A stretch of DNA of 40,492 bases from an uncultured Pelagibacteraceae bacterium (GTDB taxonomy: Bacteria > Pseudomonadota > Alphaproteobacteria > Pelagibacterales > Pelagibacteraceae), in contig CABZSS010000008.1 of the NCBI GenBank assembly GCA_902528375.1, positions 1 to 40,492 of the forward strand. Reading direction: 5' to 3'. Below, piece by piece: positions 26,014 to 33,968 of the stretch. Below the pieces are notes generated by a model. The model had not been told where the DNA came from. It did no database searches and saw nothing but the letters and a program-made list of their open reading frames with translations. The position numbers and the translations under genes are program-made. Every line of letters begins with the position of its first letter. The stretch's first letter is position 1.

Positions 26014-27188
26014 TGATAAATAAAATTTCAGATAAAATTGTCTTTTCTGTTTTAAAGTTAATAAAGCACGGCAAGTTAAAGGTTACAACTTTCCAAAATA
26101 AAAAATTACAGTTTGGAAAAGATGATAATTTAGAAGCAAGCATTAAAATTAATAAGCCGGATTTTTTAAAAAATATAATTTCAAAAGGTAGTGTTGGTTT
26201 AGCAGAATCTTATATGAGTGGTGATTTTGAAACGGATGATTTATCTAAATTAATCGAATTAAGCGCTAAGAATATTAAACTAGTTCATAAATTTTCTGGA
26301 ATACTAGATTTAACATATTTAAATTTTTTTAAAAAATTTATTAATCGAAACACTAAAACAAAAAGTAAAGAACATATTTCAAAACACTATGATCTTGGAA
26401 ATGAATTCTTTTCTTTATGGCTTGATGATACATTAACATATTCAAGTGCGATTTTTGAAAATGAGAAATCGAATTTATATGAAGCACAAATAAATAAATA
26501 TAAAAAACTTTCAAATCTTATTAAGCCAAAGTCAGGTGACAAACTACTAGAAATTGGATGTGGCTGGGGAGGATTTGCAGAATATATAGGAAAAAACCAT
26601 GATGTTAATCTTGATTGTATTACGATATCAAAAAAACAATATGAATTTGCCAAAAAACGTATTCATGATGCTGGCCTTAATGAAAAAATTAATATTCAAA
26701 TGAAAGATTATAGAGACGTAAAACAAAATTATAATTCTATTGCTTCTATAGAGATGATAGAAGCTGTAGGTAAAGATTATCTAAAAAATTACTTTCATAC
26801 AATTAAGAAAAATTTGATACCAGGAGGTAAGGCTGCAATTCAAGCTATTACAATTGATGATAAATTATACAATAGATATAAAAGAAAAGAGGATTTTATC
26901 CAAAAATATATTTTTCCTGGAGGTTTTTTACCATCTAAAAAATCTATCTTAGACTATGTAGAAAAAACTGGATTAAATTTTGATCAATGCAATTCTTATG
27001 GTTTACACTACAGCAATACTCTTAAGATTTGGAGAGATAAATTTTCAGATAGATGGGAAGAAATTTCAGATCAAGGTTTTGATAATACATTTAAAAGGAT
27101 GTGGAATTTTTATTTATCTTATTGTGAAGCAGGATTTAAATCTAAGAATATTGATTTAATTCAATTTTCTTTGACCAATAAAGCATAA
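26013..27188 (+). CDS. Cyclopropane-fatty-acid-synthase-family SAM methyltransferase
   Basis: SAM-dependent enzyme acting on the double bond of unsaturated phospholipid acyl chains. The 391 residues have the SAM motif LLEIGCGWGGFAEYIG (about 178-193) and the Cfa signatures HYDLGNEFFSLWLDDTLTYSSAIF and YIFPGGFLPS. Compared from memory with E. coli Cfa, the bicarbonate-binding Cys139 aligns with Ser145 and His266 with Gln277, while Glu239 and Ile268 are kept as Glu250 and Ile279. This hints that the product may be a methyl-branched or methylene acid rather than a cyclopropane. Co-transcribed with the FAD and DUF1365 genes. Confidence 0.87.
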   Translation: MINKISDKIVFSVLKLIKHGKLKVTTFQNKKLQFGKDDNLEASIKINKPDFLKNIISKGSVGLAESYMSGDFETDDLSKLIELSAKNIKLVHKFSGILDLTYLNFFKKFINRNTKTKSKEHISKHYDLGNEFFSLWLDDTLTYSSAIFENEKSNLYEAQINKYKKLSNLIKPKSGDKLLEIGCGWGGFAEYIGKNHDVNLDCITISKKQYEFAKKRIHDAGLNEKINIQMKDYRDVKQNYNSIASIEMIEAVGKDYLKNYFHTIKKNLIPGGKAAIQAITIDDKLYNRYKRKEDFIQKYIFPGGFLPSKKSILDYVEKTGLNFDQCNSYGLHYSNTLKIWRDKFSDRWEEISDQGFDNTFKRMWNFYLSYCEAGFKSKNIDLIQFSLTNKA

Positions 27189-27193
27189 TAAAA

Positions 27194-27727
27194 ATGAAAA
27201 TAATAAATTCAATTTTGTTGATAATCACTTTAGCTTTAGTTACAAGCTGTTCTAATAATATGAAACCAGAGGATTTTAAAAATACAAAACCAACCCTTTT
27301 AATTGAAGAATATTTTGAGGGGAAAGTGAAAGCTTGGGGAATTTTACAAGACCGAAGTGGTAAAGTTACAAGACAATTTAAAGCAGACTTAGTTGGATCC
27401 TTTAAAGAAAATGTCATCACCTTAGATGAAGATTTTTATTGGACTGATGGTGAAAAACAAAAGAGAACATGGCAAATAAAAAAAATTGATGACAATAATT
27501 ATGTTGGTACTGCTGCTGATGTAGTAGGGGAAGCAACTGGGGTTCAATATGGATCAGCGTTTAAATTTAAATATGATTTAATGGTACCTTTTAAAAATAA
27601 AAATATCAAAATTTCATTTGATGACTGGATATTCAAACAAGACGAAAAAGTTGCGATTAATCGTGCAACGCTTACTAAATTTGGATTCAAAGTAGGAGAA
27701 CTTACAGTATTTTTTATGAGAGACTAA
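27194..27727 (+). CDS. DUF3833 lipoprotein
   Basis: A 177-residue predicted lipoprotein. The signal peptide ends in a lipobox VTSC with Cys19 as the lipidated residue. The mature part matches DUF3833: LIEEYFEGKVKAWGILQDRSGKVTRQFKADLVGSF, LDEDFYWTDGEKQKRTWQI and a C-terminal beta-rich stretch. The family often accompanies the Cfa-like/DUF1365 cluster. It starts 5 bp after the methyltransferase gene and overlaps the convergent SDR gene by 4 bp. Function unknown; it may bind or present lipids. Confidence 0.83.
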   Translation: MKIINSILLIITLALVTSCSNNMKPEDFKNTKPTLLIEEYFEGKVKAWGILQDRSGKVTRQFKADLVGSFKENVITLDEDFYWTDGEKQKRTWQIKKIDDNNYVGTAADVVGEATGVQYGSAFKFKYDLMVPFKNKNIKISFDDWIFKQDEKVAINRATLTKFGFKVGELTVFFMRD

Positions 27728-28482
27728 TCTTTAATTCGCTTCATCCCTTTTTCAAGAATCTTAAAATATAAACCATTTGGAATTACCTTAAGAACCTTCA
27801 TAATTGTTGTGAAAGACTTTGGAAAATGAATTTCAAAACCTTTACTTTTTGTTAAGCCTTTAAACATTTGTTCTGCAGCAAACTCAGGTGATTTAATCAT
27901 TGGCATTGGAAAATCATTTTGATCAGTCATAGGAGTTTTTATAAATCCAGGACTTACAAGAGATACTCTTACATTACTTCTTTTGAGGTCAAAATATAAA
28001 CTTTCAGCAAAACTAGATAAAGCTGATTTAGACGCACAATAAGCTCCCGCTGCAGGAAGACCTCTGTAACCTGCTACAGAAGATACAATAGATATTTGAC
28101 CCGCCTTTTTGTTTTTATAATAGTCATAAACTGCATTTATTGAATTTACTGTTCCAAAAAAATTTACTTCCATAATTTTTCTTACTTTTTCAATATTTAA
28201 TGTTTTTTCAGATTTTGGATCGTGAATCCCTGTGCAGAAGACAGATATATCAACTTCCCTAAGCTTTTCATTTACTTGCGAGAATACACTTTTGCATTTT
28301 TCTTTGTCAGTAACGTCTATAGGAAAAGCAAAAATATTCTCATTAGATTTAGATATTTCATCTAGTAAATTTTCTCTTCTTGCGGAAATAGCAACTTTCC
28401 ATCCCTCTTTAGCAAATTTTAGAGCTAGGGATTTTCCTATACCACTGCTAGCTCCTGTAATCCAAATTGTTTTATTATTCAT
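27724..28482 (-). CDS. Short-chain dehydrogenase/reductase
   Basis: NAD(P)-dependent oxidoreductase, 252 residues. Classical SDR features are all visible: TGASSGIGKSLA cofactor motif near the N-terminus, NFFGTVNSINAV, the catalytic serine in SIVSSVAGYRG and the YCASKSAL Tyr-xxx-Lys pair, then VSPGFIKTPMT. SDRs are commonly seen beside the FAD amine oxidase/DUF1365/Cfa cluster, so it may share that pathway although it reads on the other strand. The start codon is only 9 bp from the divergent tspO ATG. Confidence 0.88.
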   Translation of the reverse strand: MNNKTIWITGASSGIGKSLALKFAKEGWKVAISARRENLLDEISKSNENIFAFPIDVTDKEKCKSVFSQVNEKLREVDISVFCTGIHDPKSEKTLNIEKVRKIMEVNFFGTVNSINAVYDYYKNKKAGQISIVSSVAGYRGLPAAGAYCASKSALSSFAESLYFDLKRSNVRVSLVSPGFIKTPMTDQNDFPMPMIKSPEFAAEQMFKGLTKSKGFEIHFPKSFTTIMKVLKVIPNGLYFKILEKGMKRIKD

Positions 28483-28491
28483 ATAAGATTG

Positions 28492-28974
28492 ATGTATAGT
28501 ATGATTATGCTTAAAAATAAATTTATATCTTTTGTTCTATTTGCAATAGTTACATATTCAGCGTCTTTTATCGGTAGTATAGCGACAATTTCTTACAAAG
28601 AACCATGGTACTCAAGTTTAAATAAATCGTTTTTAACTCCACCAGATTGGGTATTTGCTCCTGTATGGACTACATTATATTTATTCATGACCATAGCAAT
28701 ATGGGCAGCGTGGCATAAAAATTATAAAAATATTAATCTTGTATTAATTTATTTTATACATCTATGCTTCAATACAACTTGGAGTATAGTTTTCTTTGTT
28801 TTTCACAATATTCTTTTTGCTCTTATAAATTTATTAGTAATTATTTTTTTCATAATAGTTTTAATTTTAAAATATAAAGATATAAACAAAATGAGTTATT
28901 ATTTAATGATTCCTTATTTAATTTGGAGTTGTTATGCATTAACTCTAAATTTTAGTTTGTTAATATTAAATTAA
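28492..28974 (+). CDS. tspO: TspO/MBR-family membrane protein
   Basis: Five-helix, tryptophan-rich protein that binds porphyrins and other ligands. Family landmarks: the N-terminal helix with SFIGSIATI, then PWYSSLNKSFLTPPDWVFAPVWTTLYLFMTIAIWAAW, followed by FNTTWSIVFF and the last helices. The start is uncertain: TTG at 28489 and ATG at 28492, 28501 and 28507 are all in frame and none has a good ribosome site; 28492 is used here. In Rhodobacter TspO is tied to tetrapyrrole and oxygen responses, which fits the oxidative theme of the neighbouring lipid genes only loosely. Confidence 0.87.
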   Translation: MYSMIMLKNKFISFVLFAIVTYSASFIGSIATISYKEPWYSSLNKSFLTPPDWVFAPVWTTLYLFMTIAIWAAWHKNYKNINLVLIYFIHLCFNTTWSIVFFVFHNILFALINLLVIIFFIIVLILKYKDINKMSYYLMIPYLIWSCYALTLNFSLLILN

Positions 28975-28975
28975 T

Positions 28976-30079
28976 ATGGATGATGTTGTAATAGTAGGTG
29001 GTGGTATAATAGGAGCTGCAACAGCTTATTTTCTCTCGAAAGAGGGCAGAAAAGTAAAAGTTATTGAGAGAGATCCAACTTATAGAACTGCATCTTTCCC
29101 TTTATCATTAGGTGGTTTCAGAAGACAATTTTTTCAAACAGAAAACATATTGTTAGGCAAATTCGCTAGAGAATTTATTTTTCAAATACCAGAACTTTTA
29201 AAAACAAAAAAAAATCCTAAACCTACTGCTAGTATGGTGCCAAACGGATATTTGCTCATGTTTGGTACAGAACATGCAGAGGAGCAATATAAAGCTCTTG
29301 AAAATCATAAAGCATGCGATGCAGGAACAAAAAATATAAAAGGTTCTGATCTAAAACAATACTTTCCTTACATAAATAACGAAGGTATTGAAACGGCGAC
29401 GTTTACAGACAACAAAAGTGAAGGTTGGATTGATCCATTTATGTTTCATGGAGCACTCAAAAGTAAAGCAATCGAACTAGGCGCTGAGTTTATAAAAGGT
29501 GAAGTAAAATCTTTATCAGATATAAAGGCTAAGACTATTGTATCAGCAGCTGGATGTTGGACAAAAGAATTGTTGGAAGATATTCCAGTTGAGCCTCAGA
29601 AACATACTGTCTTTAGAGTTAAGTGTCCCAAATATATTCCTGAAATGCCTTTAACAGGAGACTTAACTACCGGAGTTTATTGGCGACCAGAGGGAAAAGA
29701 GTATCTTGCAGGATCTCCCAAATCTGTTTTTGATTCTAAAGATCTAGAACCTGCTTGGGATGACTTTGAAGAGTTAGTTTGGCCAGCTCTTGCTCAAAGA
29801 GTTCCAATATTTGAAGAATTAAAACTAACAGGCGGCTGGGCAGGATACTATGACTGCAATAGATTAGATAATAATGCTGTGGTTGGGAAACACCCAAAGT
29901 TTGAAAATGTTTACTTAGCAACTGGGTTTACAGGAAGAGGGTTAATGCAAGCTCCTGGGATAGGTAGGGCATTAACAGAATTAATTACGACTGGAGCATA
30001 TCAGTCTATTGATATTTCCAATATGGCAGTCGAAAGAGTTTTAGGAAAAGAGGCAAGACCTGAGCCCTACGTTCTTTAA
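28976..30079 (+). CDS. DAO-family FAD-dependent oxidoreductase
   Basis: A 367-residue flavoprotein of the glycine oxidase/sarcosine oxidase/FOXRED1 group. It has the FAD motif DVVIVGGGIIGAATAYFLSKEG, LSLGGFRRQFFQTENI, TIVSAAGCWTKEL and the C-terminal GGWAGYYDCNRLDNNAVVGKHP and YLATGFTGRGLMQAPGIGRALTELI. The probable substrate is an N-methylated or secondary amino acid, which would give formaldehyde or glycine and link to the one-carbon genes in the window, but this is inference. It starts 1 bp after tspO and ends 3 bp before the convergent selO. Confidence 0.87.
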   Translation: MDDVVIVGGGIIGAATAYFLSKEGRKVKVIERDPTYRTASFPLSLGGFRRQFFQTENILLGKFAREFIFQIPELLKTKKNPKPTASMVPNGYLLMFGTEHAEEQYKALENHKACDAGTKNIKGSDLKQYFPYINNEGIETATFTDNKSEGWIDPFMFHGALKSKAIELGAEFIKGEVKSLSDIKAKTIVSAAGCWTKELLEDIPVEPQKHTVFRVKCPKYIPEMPLTGDLTTGVYWRPEGKEYLAGSPKSVFDSKDLEPAWDDFEELVWPALAQRVPIFEELKLTGGWAGYYDCNRLDNNAVVGKHPKFENVYLATGFTGRGLMQAPGIGRALTELITTGAYQSIDISNMAVERVLGKEARPEPYVL

Positions 30080-30082
30080 GAG

Positions 30083-31531
30083 TCAAGTCCCACAAAACGT
30101 TTGATATTTTTCATCACTTTTAGGTGGTGGAGACTGATATTTAGTTAAAACCTTTTGATTTGTGTATGGATTTTTCATTGCTTGAAGCAAATCATTAAAT
30201 GGGGTTAGATCATTATTTTCAGCTGATTTTAAAACATTTTCAACGTTATGATTTCGAGGAATTATTACAGGATTATTAAGTTTCATTAACTTTTTGCTAT
30301 CTTTAGCTAATCTTTTCTGCCATTTTATCTTCCAATTATCAAATTCTTCATTTTGATAATCTTTTTTATAATTTAATTCTTGGTCCATTAAAAATAAAAA
30401 AGTGTTTGTGTAGTCTAATTCTTGCTTTTTCATAATTTCTAATAATTCAAAAATAAGTAAATAATCTTCATTATCATCACCAATTAAGCCCAACTTTTTT
30501 TTCATCATATTAAACCATTTTTCCTCATAAATTTTATCGAACTTATCAATTAGTTCTGTTGCCATTTTAAGCGCATCATTTTTTTCTGGATTAATCAAAG
30601 TTAATAAACACTCAGCAAATCTAGCTAAATTCCATTTTGTAATTGCTGGCTGGTTTCCATACGCATATCTTCCCATGTGATCAATTGAGCTGAAACATGT
30701 ATCTGGATTATAAATATCCATAAAGGCACAAGGACCATAATCTATCGTTTCACCTGAAATTGCCATGTTATCAGTATTCATGACCCCATGAATAAATCCT
30801 ACACGCATCCAATTAACTACCAAATCAAGTTGTTTATCAATCAATTTGTCGAGTAACTCGTAAGCTTTAGTTTTTGATTTAGATATTTCAGGATAATGTC
30901 TTGCAATAGTGTAGTCTACCAAAGCATTAAGCTCATCTAAGTTTTCTCTTGTTCTAATAAACTGAAATGTTCCAACTCTAATATGACTTGATGCAACTCT
31001 TGTTAATATCGCTCCCTGCAATGGTCTCTCTCTAATCACTTTTTCTCCAGTTTTCACAACCGCTAAACTTCTAGTCGTAGGTATATTTAATGAATACATA
31101 GCTTCGCTCATTAAATATTCTCTTAACATTGGACCCAATGCTGCTCTTCCATCTCCGTTTCTTGAAAAAGGTGTCTGACCCGACCCCTTAAACTGAATAT
31201 CAAGTCTTTTATTACTCTTTGATATATGTTCACCTAATAAAACTGCCCGTCCATCACCCAATATTGTAAAATGACCAAATTGATGGCCTGCGTATGCTTG
31301 AGCTAATGATTTAGATCCTTTTGGAAGCAAATTCCCAGAAAATATTTTTGCCAGCTCTACATCACCTCTGTCAGAAAAATTTAAATTCATTTGATCAGCA
31401 AGATCATAATTTAAAATTACTAACTCTGGACTTTTAACTGGAACAGGAGATATTTCATAAATAAAAGATTTTGGTAAATTTGAATATGAATTATCAAAAT
31501 TCCATCCAATTGTTTTTTCTTTAATCGTCAT
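30083..31531 (-). CDS. selO: Protein adenylyltransferase SelO (YdiU/UPF0061)
   Basis: Pseudokinase that transfers AMP to protein side chains in redox control. The protein is 482 residues from the ATG at 31531. Signatures: AQAYAGHQFGHFTILGDGRAVLLGE, QFKGSGQTPFSRNGDGRAALGPMLREYLMSEAMYSLNIPTTRSLAV, RVGFIHGVMNTDNMAISGETIDYGPCAFMD with the active-site Asn and Asp. The C-terminus ends CGT, the usual penultimate cysteine region. An in-frame TTG at 31537 would add two residues. The small ORF upstream overlaps its start by 11 bp. Confidence 0.93.
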   Translation of the reverse strand: MTIKEKTIGWNFDNSYSNLPKSFIYEISPVPVKSPELVILNYDLADQMNLNFSDRGDVELAKIFSGNLLPKGSKSLAQAYAGHQFGHFTILGDGRAVLLGEHISKSNKRLDIQFKGSGQTPFSRNGDGRAALGPMLREYLMSEAMYSLNIPTTRSLAVVKTGEKVIRERPLQGAILTRVASSHIRVGTFQFIRTRENLDELNALVDYTIARHYPEISKSKTKAYELLDKLIDKQLDLVVNWMRVGFIHGVMNTDNMAISGETIDYGPCAFMDIYNPDTCFSSIDHMGRYAYGNQPAITKWNLARFAECLLTLINPEKNDALKMATELIDKFDKIYEEKWFNMMKKKLGLIGDDNEDYLLIFELLEIMKKQELDYTNTFLFLMDQELNYKKDYQNEEFDNWKIKWQKRLAKDSKKLMKLNNPVIIPRNHNVENVLKSAENNDLTPFNDLLQAMKNPYTNQKVLTKYQSPPPKSDEKYQTFCGT

Positions 31532-31700
31532 TTCCAATTTTTTTCACATACAAACCCAAAATTCCATTAAAAATCGAAACAGCGATTATAATAGATTGAC
31601 CTTTAAAAGAATAAAAATCAAAAGTTGGGTAAAAACCTATAGCAACACTCAGGAAAAGATAAGTTAAAATGAATGGTCTTAAAAATTTCTTTATTTTCAA
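31521..31700 (-). CDS. Small two-helix membrane protein, TTG start
   Basis: An open frame of 59 residues fills the gap between fdh and selO on the same strand. It begins at TTG 31700 (the CAA at 31698-31700 on the plus strand), three bases after the fdh stop, and ends with TAA at 31523-31521, overlapping the selO ATG. It starts MKIKKFLRPF, then ILTYLFLSVAIGFY as a first membrane helix, a short PTFDFYSFKGQ turn and SIIIAVSIFNGILGLYV as a second helix, ending KKIGNDD. Positive-inside ends and gap-filling make it a credible gene. Function unknown. Confidence 0.62.
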   Translation of the reverse strand: MKIKKFLRPFILTYLFLSVAIGFYPTFDFYSFKGQSIIIAVSIFNGILGLYVKKIGNDD

Positions 31701-31702
31701 TT

Positions 31703-32902
31703 TTATTTTTTCTTGTATTTTGCGGCCTCCTCAGAACCACTTGTTGCTGAACCTTTGCTGTAAGAATGCGCACCCATCCCAGCTAATTGTCCATCCTTAA
31801 CAATGAGATACTGATCTCTAATTGACTTTTTATCGAAGAAACATTCTAATATTTCTCTTACCCCATCTGCATATCTTGCTTGAGCAGAAAGCGAAGTCCC
31901 TGATGTATGAGGTGTCATTCCATGATTAGGCATTGATCTCCAAACATGTTCATTAGGAGCAGGTTGAGGGAACCACACATCTCCAGCATATCCACTTAAT
32001 TGACCAGATTTCAATGCAGCAGCTATATCGTCTTTATTACAAATTTTTCCTCTGGCAGTGTTTACTATGTAAGCACCTTTTTTCATTTTGCTAATCATGT
32101 CTTTATTAAATAAGTTTTCAGTTTCGGGATGAAGTGGACAGTTAATAGTTACAACATCACAAACCTTCACCATTGATTCAACAGACTCATGAAAAGTTAG
32201 ATTCAATTCCTTTTCCACACTGTCTGGCAATTTATGCCTGTCAAAATAGTGCAAATGTACATCAAATGGCTTCATTTTTCTTAAAGCATCAAGACCTATT
32301 CTTCCTGCAGCAACTGTTCCAATATGCATTCCTTCAACATCATAACTTCTATGAACAGCATCAGCAATATTCCAGCCACCTTCATTAACTATTCTATGTT
32401 GGTTATGATAATCTCTCACCATTGATACAATCATCATAACTATATGTTCGGCAACAGATCTAGAGTTACAAAAGGTTACTTCAACTACATCAATTTTATT
32501 ATCCATTGCCGCTTGTAAGTCTACGTGATCAGAGCCTATACCGGCAGTAATTGCCATCTTTAAGTTCTTAGCTTTAGCTATTCTCTCTTTAGTTAAATAA
32601 TATGGAAAAAAAGGTTGAGAAATTACGATGTCTGCATCAATAATATGTTTGTCTGCTTCACATCCATCACCATCTTTACTATTAGTAACAATAAATTCAT
32701 GACCATTGCTTTCTAAAAATTTTCTAAGTCCTAGCTCTCCTGATACACACCCAAGTAATTGACCAGGTGTAAAATCTCTTCCCTTAGGAGAAGGTAAAGT
32801 CATTCCGTCAGGATATTTTTCAAGTTTCGGCAAATCACTCAAAGGATAAGATTTTGGCATTCCACCTTTTGGATCATCGTATAAAATACATAATATTTTC
32901 AT
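31703..32902 (-). CDS. fdh: NAD-dependent formate dehydrogenase (D-2-hydroxyacid dehydrogenase superfamily)
   Basis: Oxidises formate to CO2 with NAD reduction. The 399 residues resemble the well-known Pseudomonas sp. 101 enzyme along the whole length: YDDPKGGMPKSYPLSDLPKLEKYPDG, LPSPKGRDFTPGQLLGCVSGELGLRKFLESNGH, ISQPFFPYYLTKERI, AGIGSDHVDLQAA, FCNSRSVAEHIVMMI, AAGRIGLDALRKM, VNTARGK with the catalytic Arg, GYAGDVWFPQPAP and MTPHTSGTSLSAQARYA with the catalytic His. The C-terminal SYSKGSATSGSEEAAKYKK tail is also typical. A ribosome site (AGGAG) precedes the ATG at 32902. It probably removes formate from one-carbon metabolism and gives NADH. Confidence 0.95.
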   Translation of the reverse strand: MKILCILYDDPKGGMPKSYPLSDLPKLEKYPDGMTLPSPKGRDFTPGQLLGCVSGELGLRKFLESNGHEFIVTNSKDGDGCEADKHIIDADIVISQPFFPYYLTKERIAKAKNLKMAITAGIGSDHVDLQAAMDNKIDVVEVTFCNSRSVAEHIVMMIVSMVRDYHNQHRIVNEGGWNIADAVHRSYDVEGMHIGTVAAGRIGLDALRKMKPFDVHLHYFDRHKLPDSVEKELNLTFHESVESMVKVCDVVTINCPLHPETENLFNKDMISKMKKGAYIVNTARGKICNKDDIAAALKSGQLSGYAGDVWFPQPAPNEHVWRSMPNHGMTPHTSGTSLSAQARYADGVREILECFFDKKSIRDQYLIVKDGQLAGMGAHSYSKGSATSGSEEAAKYKKK

Positions 32903-32993
32903 TTTTTCTCCTAGTTACTTTTAAAAGCAATTATCTTGAATTTATACAAATGACTCTAGCACAATAATTAAGCGTCTAGCAAATAAATAGTGT
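32903..32993 (-). promoter_or_regulatory. fdh leader and probable promoter region
   Basis: A 91-base gap upstream of fdh on the minus strand. Reading toward fdh it holds an AGGAG ribosome site (minus strand of 32908-32912) six bases before the ATG. AT-rich segments that could serve as a -10 (for example TATAAA near 32943) are present, but no convincing -35/-10 pair was fixed. No hairpin terminator for the HPP gene was seen, so read-through from the scaffold-HPP genes is also possible. Confidence 0.35.
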
Positions 32994-33458
32994 TTATTTT
33001 GGATAGTTTTTTTTGAGTATAAATTTGTTTAATACAACCCCAAAAATTATAATAATCACAGAGCCAGTGATGACAGGGCTAACTAAGTAATCAAATGAGG
33101 CAGAACCTATGATAATAATTATAGGGTTGCCTCCTGCTGGTGGATGTGTAACGTTTAACATAATCATAAAAAAAACCCCAAGACCGACTGCTATGGGAAT
33201 TAAAATGTATTCTGGTAGAGGAATAAATGTTAAAGCAATTACTCCTACAGTAGCTGTCACTAGATGCCCAAAAAAAATATTTTTGGGATGCGCGAAAGGG
33301 CTTTCCGGATAACCATACAATAATACCATTGTTGAACCAAACGAGGCTACTAGAAAGAGTCCATAATCAGTCTTATAAGTTAGCAGTGTTAATACACCGA
33401 TTGTAATAGCTGAAAAAAGACCAGCTATAGAGTTGTTGATAATTTTTTTAGTTTCCAT
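32994..33458 (-). CDS. HPP-family integral membrane protein
   Basis: A 154-residue protein with four membrane segments and the family-defining HPP triplet in MLNVTHPPAGGNPIIIIIG. Another family stretch is LVASFGSTMVLLYGYPESPFAHPKNIFFGHLV. In cyanobacteria and plants HPP proteins have been reported as nitrite transporters of chloroplast type; whether this one moves nitrite is unknown. It overlaps the end of the scaffold-like gene by 11 bp, so the pair is co-translated. Confidence 0.85.
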   Translation of the reverse strand: METKKIINNSIAGLFSAITIGVLTLLTYKTDYGLFLVASFGSTMVLLYGYPESPFAHPKNIFFGHLVTATVGVIALTFIPLPEYILIPIAVGLGVFFMIMLNVTHPPAGGNPIIIIIGSASFDYLVSPVITGSVIIIIFGVVLNKFILKKNYPK

Positions 33459-33849
33459 TAATTAGGCCTTTCTTTAAAGCGTTGAAAGGTAGAAGTATAC
33501 ATTCTTTTCTGCTAATATTTTTTGAGCTTATTAATTCCTTATATTTTTTTAAATTATTGGGTAAGTCACCTTTATTTTTAAAAAATTTGTTAGCACAATC
33601 ACAAACTTCAATCATCTCTTCAACTTTTTTTCCATTTGAATTACTTGATAACAAATTTGCAGAAGCTTGGCAGTAAACACAATTTTTACCTTGATATGAA
33701 ACTTTAGTAATTTTTCCTTTATTTATTTTAAAAAATAATTGGATCTCATCTCCGCATAATGGATTTTTAGCTTTAGAGTTGTGTGTAAAATCTGATATTT
33801 TTTTTTGAGATTTTGTATCAGAGGCCAGTCTTAAAATTTTAAGGTCCAT
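33448..33849 (-). CDS. SufU/IscU-like iron-sulfur scaffold protein
   Basis: A protein of 133 residues from the ATG at 33849. Alignment by eye with alphaproteobacterial scaffold-like proteins supports that start: MDLKILRLASDTK matches their usual N-terminus. An in-frame TTG at 33900 would add 17 residues. Cluster ligand positions are present as NPLCGDEI, GKNCVYCQASANLLS and SRKECILLPFNAL, with an extra Cys two residues after the second ligand. The length is short for a scaffold and no other suf/isc gene is near, so a role as a carrier or in a special maturation step is possible. Confidence 0.75.
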   Translation of the reverse strand: MDLKILRLASDTKSQKKISDFTHNSKAKNPLCGDEIQLFFKINKGKITKVSYQGKNCVYCQASANLLSSNSNGKKVEEMIEVCDCANKFFKNKGDLPNNLKKYKELISSKNISRKECILLPFNALKKGLINGN

Positions 33850-33968
33850 TTTCCCAGTATATGAAATTGGCTTAAATTTACCAGTTGATAAGTTATCCAA
33901 CTCAAATCGGACTAAAATTGATATAGATTTTTGTTGTTAAAGATTAAGAATAATAATATTAATTTGAA

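Noticed and set aside
33850-33900. TTG start at 33900 for the scaffold-like gene
   Set aside because: Family N-termini align with the ATG at 33849; the extra 17 residues show no family similarity.
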